Shown here: positions 44,450 to 53,311 of the stretch, in pieces | How the letters are laid out: every line of letters starts with the position of its first letter | How positions within the stretch are numbered: position 1 is the first letter of the stretch | The notes under the pieces: generated by a model | What the model saw: only the letters and a program-made list of their open reading frames with translations | What the model was told of the DNA's origin: nothing | Databases searched by the model: none | Assembly (NCBI GenBank): GCA_026709415.1 | Contig: JAPOSZ010000018.1 | Span: 62,001-126,000 of the forward strand | DNA: 64,000 bases | From: Flavobacteriaceae bacterium | Lineage (GTDB): Bacteria; Bacteroidota; Bacteroidia; Flavobacteriales; Flavobacteriaceae | Direction of reading: 5' to 3' | Translations under genes and position numbers: made by a program

Positions 44450-45919
44450 ATCAATCTGGGTATTTAATCCAAACATTTTTTCATTAACGATCAGTTCTGC
44501 AATGCCTTTGGGTAATTTTTCTTCCCATCCCATTCCTCCTGTTTTAATTTGATGTAAGACTTCACGGGAGTGAATGTCAAGGTATTCTTCTTGATAATCT
44601 AAAATATCCACAATCATACTATTGTATTTGAAAAATTTATAAAAATCTTTCATTCTAGGTTTCAACTTCAAATTGTTTGATTGTATGATGGTTTCCGTTT
44701 GCTCATCTCTTAGAGGATATAAATAGACTTTGAGGTTATTACGAAACATCTTTCCAAAAGCTTCTAATATGCCTCCTTCAACATCTTGGTAGTAATCTTC
44801 AACAAATATTTTCAAAAAGTTGTCCACGCCCATGCATAAACCCATTTGCTTTTTGGTATACTCAGAGAAATAACTAACCAATCGATAGTATTCTTGAAAA
44901 TGTGAAATCATGACGGTATGACCTAACGAACAGAGTAGTTTGGCTCGGTCCATAAAATCAGTCTCATCGATGGTGCCATCATCTTTTCCATTATTCAATA
45001 GGTTGGAAAGCGTAATTTCAAAAATGACTTGGGTATTTTCCTCAGTCACATTTTTTTCACACAGAAAAATATCATAAGATTTTTCTAACATATCGATGTT
45101 CACTTTGGTAACTGGTCGAAAACTACCTCGAAGAGCCAATATATTTTTATTATAAAGAATCCGAGAAGGCATCACATTACTACCATTGGGATCAAACATG
45201 ACAGCTTCGGTCATATTATTTCGAATCAGTTCCAAACTCATCAAACGATTATCTACTTTTTCGAATATGGGACCAGAGAAGTTGATGGTATCAATTTCAA
45301 TGGAAGTATGATCGATATGATCATAGAGATATTTTAATATGGATTTAGGAGCATCATGATAGTAAAAAGCACCATAAACCAGGTTGACGCCTAAAATGCC
45401 AATCACTTCCTGTTGCAATCGTGCTTCCAACTGCTTGAATCGAACGTGTAAGATGATTTCGCTATATGCTTGATTGGGTTCCAGTTGATAGCGGATTCCC
45501 ATCCAACCATGACCTCTAAATCGTTTGGCAAAATCAATTGTCGCAACGGTATTGGCAAGGGTAAAAAATATTTTTTCAGGATTCTCCGTTCTTGGGATTC
45601 TTTTTTCTAATAACTCAATTTCATGAAGTAGCATCTTATGCAAACGAAATTCCGATACATATTGTCCATTTTTTTCTTGGCCATAAATGGTATCGCTAAA
45701 ATTTTTATCATAAGCACTCATGGTTTTTGCAATGGTGCCAGAAGCGCTACCAACTCGAAAAAAATGTCGAGCTACCTCTTGTCCAGCACCGATTTCTGCA
45801 AAAGTGCCATAGATGAATTTATTGAGATTAATCTTGAGTGCTTTATAATTAATCGAAGGACGATTGTCCATGACTTTATCTCCTGGTAAGTGAGGCACTG
45901 TACTCGATATTTGATGCAC
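44438..45919 (-). CDS. large conserved Bacteroidota protein of unknown function
   Basis: The 493-residue protein matches a conserved family in this phylum whose start reads INLNKFIYGTFAEIGAGQEVARHFFRVG and then SGTIAKTMSAYDK. Some entries call it nicotinate-nucleotide adenylyltransferase, but I see no nucleotidyltransferase HxGH motif and no ISS-type motif. Cys residues are few and no signal peptide or membrane helix is present, so it is probably a soluble cytoplasmic protein. The first residues before the conserved YKALKINLNKF are variable, and ATG at 45871 (MDNRPSINYK) is a possible alternative start. Confidence 0.7.
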   Translation of the reverse strand: MHQISSTVPHLPGDKVMDNRPSINYKALKINLNKFIYGTFAEIGAGQEVARHFFRVGSASGTIAKTMSAYDKNFSDTIYGQEKNGQYVSEFRLHKMLLHEIELLEKRIPRTENPEKIFFTLANTVATIDFAKRFRGHGWMGIRYQLEPNQAYSEIILHVRFKQLEARLQQEVIGILGVNLVYGAFYYHDAPKSILKYLYDHIDHTSIEIDTINFSGPIFEKVDNRLMSLELIRNNMTEAVMFDPNGSNVMPSRILYNKNILALRGSFRPVTKVNIDMLEKSYDIFLCEKNVTEENTQVIFEITLSNLLNNGKDDGTIDETDFMDRAKLLCSLGHTVMISHFQEYYRLVSYFSEYTKKQMGLCMGVDNFLKIFVEDYYQDVEGGILEAFGKMFRNNLKVYLYPLRDEQTETIIQSNNLKLKPRMKDFYKFFKYNSMIVDILDYQEEYLDIHSREVLHQIKTGGMGWEEKLPKGIAELIVNEKMFGLNTQIDSLE

Positions 45920-46049
45920 GAAAATTACAAAAACTTAAAACGTGTCTGTTTGAGGAACATGTTAAAACTCAAATTTTGTCAAGTCGATAAATCTGACTAT
46001 TTAATTTTCTAAAAATTCAGTTTCAAAGCCGATTGTGACGTTGGAATCA

Positions 46050-46057
46050 TAATTTTG
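46050..46057 (+). promoter_or_regulatory. -7 box upstream of the MBL hydrolase gene
   Basis: TAATTTTG, the same octamer as upstream of the amidase and mlaD-like genes, lies 42 bases before the start codon. A TTG is present at 46034-46036, somewhat nearer than the usual -33 spacing. Confidence 0.35.
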
Positions 46058-46099
46058 AAGAGTAAAAAATTCAGCAATCATTAATTTACATAAAGTATT

Positions 46100-46867
46100 A
46101 TGCTTGAAATCACTTTTTTAGGTACGGGAACCTCCTATGGAGCACCGGTTGTAACCAGTGATCATGAAGTTTGTTTTTCAGAAGATAAACGAGACAATCG
46201 ATTGCGAAGCTCAATTCTAGTCCAATGGAAAGATTGTCATTTAATCATCGATTGTGGTCCAGATTTCAGACAACAATGTTTGCGCTCGAAACTTCAGAGA
46301 CTGGATGCTCTTTTATTTACTCATGAACATGCTGATCATACAGCAGGATTGGATGATATCCGTGCCTTTAATTTTAAACAAGGTCCAATCCCCATTTTTT
46401 TATCCAAAAGAGTATTGAAATCCCTAAAAAAGAGATACCATTATGTTTTTGACAAACGAATAACCTATAAAGGAAGGCCTGAAGTCACTCCAATCATCAT
46501 CAAAGATTTAGTTCCTTTTCAGTTGAAAGGAAAACAAATTTTACCCATCGAAGTCAATCATACCGTGGTTCCCGTACTGGGTTTTAGAGTCGATGATTTT
46601 GCCTACATCACGGATATCAAGTCCATCAAACCAGAAAAAATAAAATATTTAAAGAACCTTCAATTGCTTGTTTTGGGTTGTATTCGTAAAGAACCACATC
46701 CGAATCATCTCAATGTGGACGAAGCTTTAGCACTCATCAAGGAAATTCAGCCAAAACAATGTTATTTCACTCATATCAGTAATCTTATCGGGTTTCATGA
46801 GACGGTTTCTAAAGAGTTACCACAAAATGTATTTTTAGGCTATGATCAATTGAAACTGACCATTTGA
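46100..46867 (+). CDS. metallo-beta-lactamase-fold hydrolase, PhnP-like
   Basis: The 255-residue protein has the MBL zinc motif THEHADHTAGLDD (about 74-86), an N-terminal FLGTGTSYGAPVV typical of the PhnP/RNase Z-like group, LIIDCGPDFRQQ, and later VNHTVVPVLGFRV and CYFTHISN with the remaining ligands. PhnP-like enzymes open cyclic phosphodiesters; in Bacteroidota this group is widespread and its substrate is not settled. It is a single gene with its own likely promoter. Confidence 0.85.
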   Translation: MLEITFLGTGTSYGAPVVTSDHEVCFSEDKRDNRLRSSILVQWKDCHLIIDCGPDFRQQCLRSKLQRLDALLFTHEHADHTAGLDDIRAFNFKQGPIPIFLSKRVLKSLKKRYHYVFDKRITYKGRPEVTPIIIKDLVPFQLKGKQILPIEVNHTVVPVLGFRVDDFAYITDIKSIKPEKIKYLKNLQLLVLGCIRKEPHPNHLNVDEALALIKEIQPKQCYFTHISNLIGFHETVSKELPQNVFLGYDQLKLTI

Positions 46868-47038
46868 GTTAGTCACTCTAATTTTGGAATTATACACTAA
46901 AGGGGGGTATACTATTTCCAAATCAGGGTATAAGCCCATTGATCTTCTTTTTCAGTTATCAAAAAACTATCGATCGAAAACAACCTTCCTTTATGGTCTA
47001 TGATGGATTTAAACTCATTTCTTTGTTCATCGTTTGGA

Positions 47039-47056
47039 ATGTGTTTATAAACACAT
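47039..47056. repeat. 18-bp perfect palindrome
   Basis: ATGTGTTTATAAACACAT is a perfect palindrome four bases beyond the stop codon of the reverse-strand AAA ATPase pseudogene. It could form a hairpin in RNA or bind a dimeric regulator. No T tract follows in either direction. Confidence 0.6.
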
Positions 47057-47059
47057 CAA

Positions 47060-48316
47060 TTATTCTATTGTCTTTTGATGATTCGATTTCATTTCTTTTG
47101 ATTTTTGAATCGAAGCGATTAACTGTTGTATCTTAAAACTAGGTTTTTGATCCGTAACGTTTAAATAGGACTGATATTGTTCCAACATCCATGTTTTTAA
47201 TGAAGGAATCGGAATACGATAAAACCCCCCTTCACTCATTTGTAAAATCCCTCTAGAAACAAGTTCTTGAAACATCTTTCGACTGTTTTTAATCATGGGA
47301 TTGATTTCAAAATTGGCTTTCACTCGCGAACCCATGATCACATTTTCTTGAAGCTCGTTTTCAAAAACAGCATTGAAAATGGATGCTCTTTCGGCTTCAT
47401 TCAACCCCACAAAACGGCCTTCATAATACTTCTTCTTTTTGCCACGAGATGCGGTCAATATTTGGGATAAGACTTTCTGCGATAAATCGCCCCCGTTTGC
47501 TTTGATGATCCTTGATGCCACTTGACCATAAACGACAATGTGCTGAGCCCACCCTTGAGTTTCTTCAGCCATTTGAGCTATCCAATCCTTTAATTGAGGA
47601 TGATTTAGATCCACCCCAGCCCCTTTGACTAAGTAATCCTTCAAAATATTTTTTTCTGCTTCTGGATCTATGGGGGTTAAATTAATGACACATCCATCAT
47701 TGAATCGAGAAATATTGAAATATCTCAGAATTTCACGGGCATCACTCAGCCCAGCGATGAAAAAGACCAGTCCATATTCATTTTCTAAATTATGTAATTG
47801 GTCGAATAAATGAGCTATTTGAGGGGCATCATCACTTTCTCTAGCACGTCCTACACGAATCATCTGAGCTTCATCCAATGTTAAAATCAAGGATTGATTG
47901 ATCGAACGAATGATTTCAGAAATTGTCATTTTCATGGCATCATATCGCACCTTCACTTCCGCTAATTCAACATTCACACTGATCTCTTTGGCGGTTTTTT
48001 GATGTGATTTTTCGCCTCATAAAGCATTTTTCAATTCATCGATATTTGATAAAGCTTCTAACTCTAATTTCGCCACCCGCCAACCAGCATTTCGCCCTCT
48101 TTTTTTTAATTCTTCCAATAAGGCGGATTTTCCGACACCAGGAGCTCCTTGTATTAATAAGGTATGGCTTTTTTTCTTTTCCTTCGATTGTGATAAAATC
48201 GTTTGAAAAAAATCAATTTCTTCTTTTCGACCATGAAAGTAATCCGCTTTCCTTCGATAATTAACCACTACTTTTTGATCCGGACGCATACTTACAAAGT
48301 TAAGAAGGATTATCAT
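47060..48316 (-). pseudogene. AAA/STAND-like ATPase broken by in-frame TGA
   Basis: One frame runs from 48316 (or ATG 48289, MRPDQKVVVNYRRKAD) to 47060, interrupted by TGA at 48017-48019. Before the stop: Walker A LIQGAPGVGKSALLEEL. After it: Walker B LILTLDEAQ, VFFIAGLSD and a winged-helix-like C-terminus (SRGILQMSEGGFYRIPIPS). The interrupted context KNAL-stop-GEKSHQKTAKEI fits a CGA-to-TGA change. The whole would be about 415 residues and resembles ATPases found beside mobile or defence genes. It is transcribed divergently from the methyltransferase gene, so a link to the restriction island is possible but unproven. The two parts might still make separate proteins, though Walker A and B would be split. 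Confidence 0.75.
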
Positions 48317-48541
48317 TCTGAGAGTTTAACTATTTTTTGGTTCTGTTTTTGCCATTTTAGTATACCTCTTCCCATTACTTTATGTTCACTGTAATCGTTT
48401 AATTGTTTTTTAAGATTGTCTATCACTTTCCTTCCATTCGTTTCAGTGTCTACTTATTTTTTTTGAAATGATTTATAACTTATTTTTACTGAAACTTGAT
48501 TAGAAAAGCAATTGATGTATCGAGAATTGATAGCATAAGAT

Positions 48542-49538
48542 ATGAGGGACTTACATAAGGCAAAAAAAAATAAGGCAGACGAGTTTTATACTCAATTTGA
48601 TGTCATCGAAAAAGAATTAAAACATTACAGGAAACATTTTGAGGGCAAAGTAGTGTATTGCAATTGTGATGATCCATACACATCCAATTTCTTTGAGTAC
48701 TTTGCTAAAGATTTCGAAAATTTAGCATTAAAGAAATTAATTGCAACGAGATATAAAAACACAAGCCCGATTGATTTATTTGGTGAAAACGATGAAAAAA
48801 GGGCCATCAAATTGGAATATTTGGGAGATAAAGACGGCGATGGTTTGCCTTCTATTGATGAAACAAAGGTGACTGAACTTCAAGGAAACGGCGATTTCAG
48901 AAGTGAAGAATGTATTGAATTATTAAAACAAGCCGATATTGTGTGCACCAATCCTCCTTTTTCTTTGTTTCGTGAATATGTAAAGCAGCTAATGAAGTAC
49001 AATAAAAAATTTTTGGTTATCGGACATCAAAATGCTATTTCATACAGCGAAATATTTCCATATATAAAGGAGAATAAAATTTGGTTAGGTGTTAGTATTC
49101 GAAGTGGGGATAGAGAGTTTGGTATTCCACCTCACTATGAAGCATATTCAAATAGCTTACGATTAGATAAGGAAGGAAACAGATACATTAGAGTATCGGG
49201 TGTCAGATGGTATACTAATTTAGACCATGACAAACGACATGAATTTTTAACGCTTAATAAAAATTATTCCCCTGAAAAATATCCCCATTACGACAATTAT
49301 GACGCCATAGAAGTCAGTAAAACAAAAGATATTCCCCAAAATTGGGGGGGGGCAGATGGGCGTGCCCATTTCATTTCTGAATAAATACAATCCAGAGCAG
49401 TTTGAGATAGTGGATATTAATCCACATTTCTTTATGCTTAGGCAAAAAGGTTTGCCTAAACCCAAACAATTAAGAATTAGTGGAAGGAAAGATCCTTATG
49501 CCCGAATTCTAATCAAAAACAGAAATCCTAAACTATGA
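48542..49538 (+). CDS. EcoRI-type N6-adenine DNA methyltransferase, frameshifted at a G9 tract
   Basis: The frame from 48542 encodes the N-terminal 270 residues of an EcoRI-methylase family enzyme: KADEFYTQFDVIEKEL, VVYCNCDDPYTSNF, CTNPPFSLFREYV with catalytic NPPF (137-140), and the family piece GVRWYTNLDH. At the nine Gs (49344-49352) the frame runs to a stop at 49384, giving an aberrant tail. One G fewer restores GGQMGVPISFLNKYNPEQF and the rest to 49538, about 331 residues, which is the family length. The ATGA at its end overlaps the nuclease gene. The G9 tract makes phase-variable expression likely; a homopolymer sequencing error is the alternative. The methylated adenine site is unknown. 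Confidence 0.82.
49344..49352 (+). repeat. G9 tract inside the methyltransferase gene
   Basis: Nine consecutive Gs sit in the coding sequence close to the C-terminal quarter. Eight Gs place the gene in frame. Tracts of this length are classic slippage sites for ON/OFF switching. Confidence 0.75.
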
Positions 49539-50758
49539 GCCAAAAAATCAAACGCATTAAAATCAGGGAGATCATTGAAGGCTATCAAGATCATGGAGAG
49601 GAACAAGGGGTTATTGGTTATGGAGGGAAATTAAATATCAGACCCCCTTATCAAAGAGAATATCTCCACGAGAACAATCAGAAATTCAAAGAAGAATTAA
49701 TTCAATCCATCTATCATGGAAGACCCATTGGTCTGATCTATTTTGCTAAAAATAAAGAAGGAAATTTTGAATTAATGGATGGGCAACAACGCATCATCAC
49801 CATATGCAAATTTTGCGAACCCAAAAAATCGTTTTTTATTCATCTTGAAATCAGCCCTGGAAATACCCAAAGAATCAAGTTTCATGTTTTGGAAGCCCAA
49901 AAACTATCTCAAAAGATTTTGGATTATGAATTAATGGTGTACGAATTCGAGGGAACGGATATTGAAAAACTCAATTGGTTCCGAACCATCAATAAAGAAA
50001 TCGAAGTCTTATCAGACCAAGAAATACGAAATTCAGTATACCATGGCCGTTGGTTGAATGATGCCAAGAAATACTTCACACACATGGGTGATACGAACAG
50101 AAAAGAAATGTGTAATGAATTGATGGGTAGCAAGGATAGAAAAAGGCATGCTCATTTGGAGAAAATAATTCAATGGAAAATAGGAAGTTCTGATGAAGAT
50201 AGTATCATGGAATTTATGGCGACTGAATCAGAAAAAGACCATGCCAAAGATTTATGGGATTATTTTAGAACCATTTGGGATTGGCAACATGATTTATTTG
50301 GTGAAGCACCAGACAAAAAGTTGAAAGAAAAATTGAATTGGGGACGTTTGTATGCGACCTATGGAAAAAAGGAATATTCAAAACACCATACCAAAGGGAG
50401 ATTTCAAGAGTTATACGAAATGTATGAAAAGGATGAAGATACCATAGATCACACCGAATATCCTTTTGTTCAGATACCCAATGGAATTTATGAATATATT
50501 TTATCTGGTGAAATGGAGGAAAGTCGTCAATATATCAACAGACGAACGTTTAACGATAAAGAAAAAAGAAATAAATGGAAGGAGCAAAATAAATTATGGC
50601 CCAACAAAAATCAAATTTGTAAAAAAACGGAGTGCAATACCCCAATGAATCAATCTCATGGAGATCATATAAAACCGTATTCAAAAGGAGGTCGAACTGT
50701 CCCATCAAACCTGCAAATTTTATGTGCAGATTGTAATCGAAGATTGTCGAATAAATAG
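49535..50758 (+). CDS. DUF262-HNH nuclease, partner of the methyltransferase
   Basis: The 407-residue protein has a DUF262 (ParB-like) N-terminal domain: IRPPYQREYLHENN, YHGRPIGLIYF and LMDGQQRIITIC with the DGQQR motif at 82-86. The C-terminal 45 residues are an HNH motif: HGDHIKPYSKGGRTVPSNL then CADCNRRLSNK, plus CKKTEC upstream as a possible zinc pair. This DUF262-HNH layout is that of GmrSD-like and other restriction endonucleases. Its start overlaps the methyltransferase end by ATGA, so the two are translated together. I infer a restriction-modification pair in which the methylase protects host DNA. A modification-dependent type IV role is an alternative. Confidence 0.82.
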   Translation: MSQKIKRIKIREIIEGYQDHGEEQGVIGYGGKLNIRPPYQREYLHENNQKFKEELIQSIYHGRPIGLIYFAKNKEGNFELMDGQQRIITICKFCEPKKSFFIHLEISPGNTQRIKFHVLEAQKLSQKILDYELMVYEFEGTDIEKLNWFRTINKEIEVLSDQEIRNSVYHGRWLNDAKKYFTHMGDTNRKEMCNELMGSKDRKRHAHLEKIIQWKIGSSDEDSIMEFMATESEKDHAKDLWDYFRTIWDWQHDLFGEAPDKKLKEKLNWGRLYATYGKKEYSKHHTKGRFQELYEMYEKDEDTIDHTEYPFVQIPNGIYEYILSGEMEESRQYINRRTFNDKEKRNKWKEQNKLWPNKNQICKKTECNTPMNQSHGDHIKPYSKGGRTVPSNLQILCADCNRRLSNK

Positions 50759-50773
50759 CTTTCCAAGATTCAA

Positions 50774-51193
50774 TTAGAATCTGATGTAACCTCCCAATTG
50801 AAACAAGGTGAGAGATTCGCCAACATGCAATGACAAACGTGCTCCAAAATTTCCTCCCACTAATAAACTAGTTCCATAGGTGAATGATACGTCACCCCCG
50901 TCATATTCTATACCAGTTCTTAATTCGGGTCTGATTAGCCAATCAGTCGGACCTATTCGTAATGAGGCTCCCAAACGACTTGCAGTGCCTTTTAAATCTT
51001 GACATTGATAATTTTCTATCATAGAGTAGAGAGATAAAGGACCTGTAACCTCCCCACTCAATCCGATGTAATGTCCAGGACATGCGTTTTCACTTCCACC
51101 GACTAGACCCGCTTCAAGCATAAAACGGTCCGTTTTTTCTTGAGCACAGATACAAAGGGGGAGGAAGAAAAATGATAGGAGTAGAAGTCTCAT
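50774..51193 (-). CDS. small exported outer-membrane-like protein
   Basis: From ATG 51193 the protein of about 139 residues has a signal peptide (MRLLLLSFFFLPLCICAQ) and then alternating strands rich in Gly and aromatic residues (FMLEAGLVGGSENACPGHY, LVGGNFGARLSLHVGES), ending LGGYIRF. The final Phe after an alternating strand is typical of outer-membrane barrels. I do not recognise the family. The frame extends upstream to 51229 but that would lack a sensible signal. It is convergent with the nuclease gene. Confidence 0.55.
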   Translation of the reverse strand: MRLLLLSFFFLPLCICAQEKTDRFMLEAGLVGGSENACPGHYIGLSGEVTGPLSLYSMIENYQCQDLKGTASRLGASLRIGPTDWLIRPELRTGIEYDGGDVSFTYGTSLLVGGNFGARLSLHVGESLTLFQLGGYIRF

Positions 51194-51292
51194 CGTTTTT
51201 GAATGTATGGGTTTTGAATCATTCAACATTCCAAATATTTTTAAAGTTATAGAAACAGATTCAAATAAAAGTGGTTCATCTTTTAATTGCGA

Positions 51293-51922
51293 TCAAAGTT
51301 TTGTTTTTTCAAGCCAAGTCAAAAATGAGTTTAAACTTTCTTCAGATAAATGGTGGCCATCATTGAACTCGTAATAAGTGATGTTATGGTATTTTTGAGA
51401 TAAGGATTCAATCGAATTCCTTGCCAGTTCGATAGGTAGGGTAAAATCTTGCTTTCCATGGCTTGCATAGCATAAAGTAGGAGGGACTTGCTTTGGGGTA
51501 ATATTCTCGCTAATGTATCCACTCAAACCAATGATTCTGCGAAATTTTTCTGGATGATTGAATCCCAATGCCCAACTCAAAACGGCCCCTTGACTGAAAC
51601 CAATTAAGGTGATGTCTTTGGCATCAAGATTTAGTGATTTAACATCATGGTTAATGCTACTGATAATCGATGCCATCGAATTTTTTGCTTGTTCAACATT
51701 TTCCCATTTTTTAAAGTTATCGCTTGAATTGATATCAAACCAAGCATAGCCGCCCCAAGGCAAATGGATTGGCCCTTGGTACGAAACAACCGTATATTCT
51801 TTGGGCAAATGTTGATTGAATGAAAACAGATCTTCTTTATTGCTCCCATAACCATGGAGCAACACCAGTAAAGGACTTTTATTTATGCGAGTTCCTTTTC
51901 TAATAATAGATTCTAACAACAT
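51293..51922 (-). CDS. alpha/beta-hydrolase, carboxylesterase/phospholipase type
   Basis: The 209-residue protein has the abhydrolase_2 pattern: LLVLLHGYGSNKEDLFSF, GGYAWFDIN, then IGFSQGAVLSWALG with nucleophile Ser110, Asp159 in GKQDFTLPIE, and His in NDGHHLSEE near 190. These short enzymes hydrolyse acyl esters or thioesters. It follows the dihydroorotase-like gene by 10 bases on the same strand. The substrate is unknown. Confidence 0.88.
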   Translation of the reverse strand: MLLESIIRKGTRINKSPLLVLLHGYGSNKEDLFSFNQHLPKEYTVVSYQGPIHLPWGGYAWFDINSSDNFKKWENVEQAKNSMASIISSINHDVKSLNLDAKDITLIGFSQGAVLSWALGFNHPEKFRRIIGLSGYISENITPKQVPPTLCYASHGKQDFTLPIELARNSIESLSQKYHNITYYEFNDGHHLSEESLNSFLTWLEKTKL

Positions 51923-51932
51923 ATATGTTTTG

Positions 51933-53183
51933 TTAATTCAATATAAGATGGTCATCAAGCATTGTTCCGTACACTTTACCTTTTATCTTTTGGTTGATAT
52001 AAGCACAATTTTTTGAAGTCGAATGAATATGCTCATTGGTAAAAGTATATATAATATCAGGATTGAAAATGGTGATATTCGCCTTTTGATTGGCTTCAAT
52101 TTTCGGAGGTTTTAATCCAAAATGTATTCGACCTCTTGTTAAATAATCGATCGTTTGAGGCAATCCAAATTTTGAATTCAATAATCCAAAAGCGGCTTCC
52201 AATCCGATACTACCTTCTTTAAGTTCCACAAAATCATGTTCTTTTAACTCAGGGTTAATCGGTTCATGCATGCATGAAATCATGTCGATCGTACCATTTT
52301 CAAGCCCCTTAGCTAGAGCATTGATATCTTCTCTAGTTCTCAGTGGAGGGGATTGCTTTAGGTTGGCATCAAAATCCGATAAATCATCGGTTGTGAAAAT
52401 CAAATGTGGTAAACCAACAGAACTTGAAATGGTCGCCCCCATACTTTTTGCCTGCTTGATTAATTCAACACTTCTTTGACAAGATAATAACTGAAAATGA
52501 AGTTTTCCTTTCGTGTAATATAGAACTTCTAAATCTCTTAAAACAGCTACTGTTTCTGCTATTTCCGGACTTCCATTGATTCCGTAATGCAAACTAAAAT
52601 CACTTTCACCAAGAGCAGCATCCATGTGTAGACTTCCAATTTGTGGAAAAGAAATAACGGTACCAGAAAAACTCTGGACATATTGCAACGCAATTTTCAA
52701 TAAATAGGGGTCCCCAATATCTTTTTTGTAATCACCAAACGCAATGGCCCCAGCTCGATGCATATCAAACAGAGGAGAAAGTTCAATCCCCTGCATTCGA
52801 TTGGTTAAACTGCCACAAACATGTAATTCACAAGGGGCATTTTTAGCCCATTGCATGATATGTCCAACGGCACTGTGAGAATCGATGACCGGTAATGTAT
52901 TGGGATTGAGAATAATCGTGGTAAATCCACTTTTAGCCGCTGTGAGTAACCCATTATTTAAAGTTTCTCTTTCTTCATAGCCGGGCTCACCAAAACTAAC
53001 ACAGGGATCAAACCAACCAACCGATGCATGGAGGTTTTCAAATTCGATTAGTTGATCACACAAAACATCAATATTCGAACCTATTTTTCGAATGACGCCC
53101 TCTTCAATAAAAATATCTTGAATTTCTCCTGAATGTGTCGAACGGGGGTCGACAATCATAGCTCCCTTGATGAGAACTTTCAT
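51933..53183 (-). CDS. dihydroorotase-family protein without metal ligands
   Basis: The 416-residue amidohydrolase-fold protein looks like a dihydroorotase (KVLIKGAMIVDPRS, SGFTTIILNPNTLPVIDS, EGSIGLEAAFGLLN), but the zinc motif DxHxH is replaced by DPCVSFGEPG (59-68), and the usual ATDHAPH stretch reads SCMHEP. The histidines and the aspartate that bind metal are therefore lost. Inactive PyrC' subunits that support aspartate carbamoyltransferase are known in other bacteria, and Bacteroidota often carry such a variant. A catalytic role here is unlikely. No pyrB is adjacent. It lies upstream of the esterase gene in one likely unit. Confidence 0.82.
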   Translation of the reverse strand: MKVLIKGAMIVDPRSTHSGEIQDIFIEEGVIRKIGSNIDVLCDQLIEFENLHASVGWFDPCVSFGEPGYEERETLNNGLLTAAKSGFTTIILNPNTLPVIDSHSAVGHIMQWAKNAPCELHVCGSLTNRMQGIELSPLFDMHRAGAIAFGDYKKDIGDPYLLKIALQYVQSFSGTVISFPQIGSLHMDAALGESDFSLHYGINGSPEIAETVAVLRDLEVLYYTKGKLHFQLLSCQRSVELIKQAKSMGATISSSVGLPHLIFTTDDLSDFDANLKQSPPLRTREDINALAKGLENGTIDMISCMHEPINPELKEHDFVELKEGSIGLEAAFGLLNSKFGLPQTIDYLTRGRIHFGLKPPKIEANQKANITIFNPDIIYTFTNEHIHSTSKNCAYINQKIKGKVYGTMLDDHLILN

Positions 53184-53311
53184 GAAGTTGAATCCATCTA
53201 TCGGGAGACGAAATTAATTAAAATCGAAGAATTCGAAATGATCGAGAGATAATTGAAGTTATTTTAAGTCGTTCATATTTATACTCAGCCATCATATACG
53301 GATTGAAAAAG

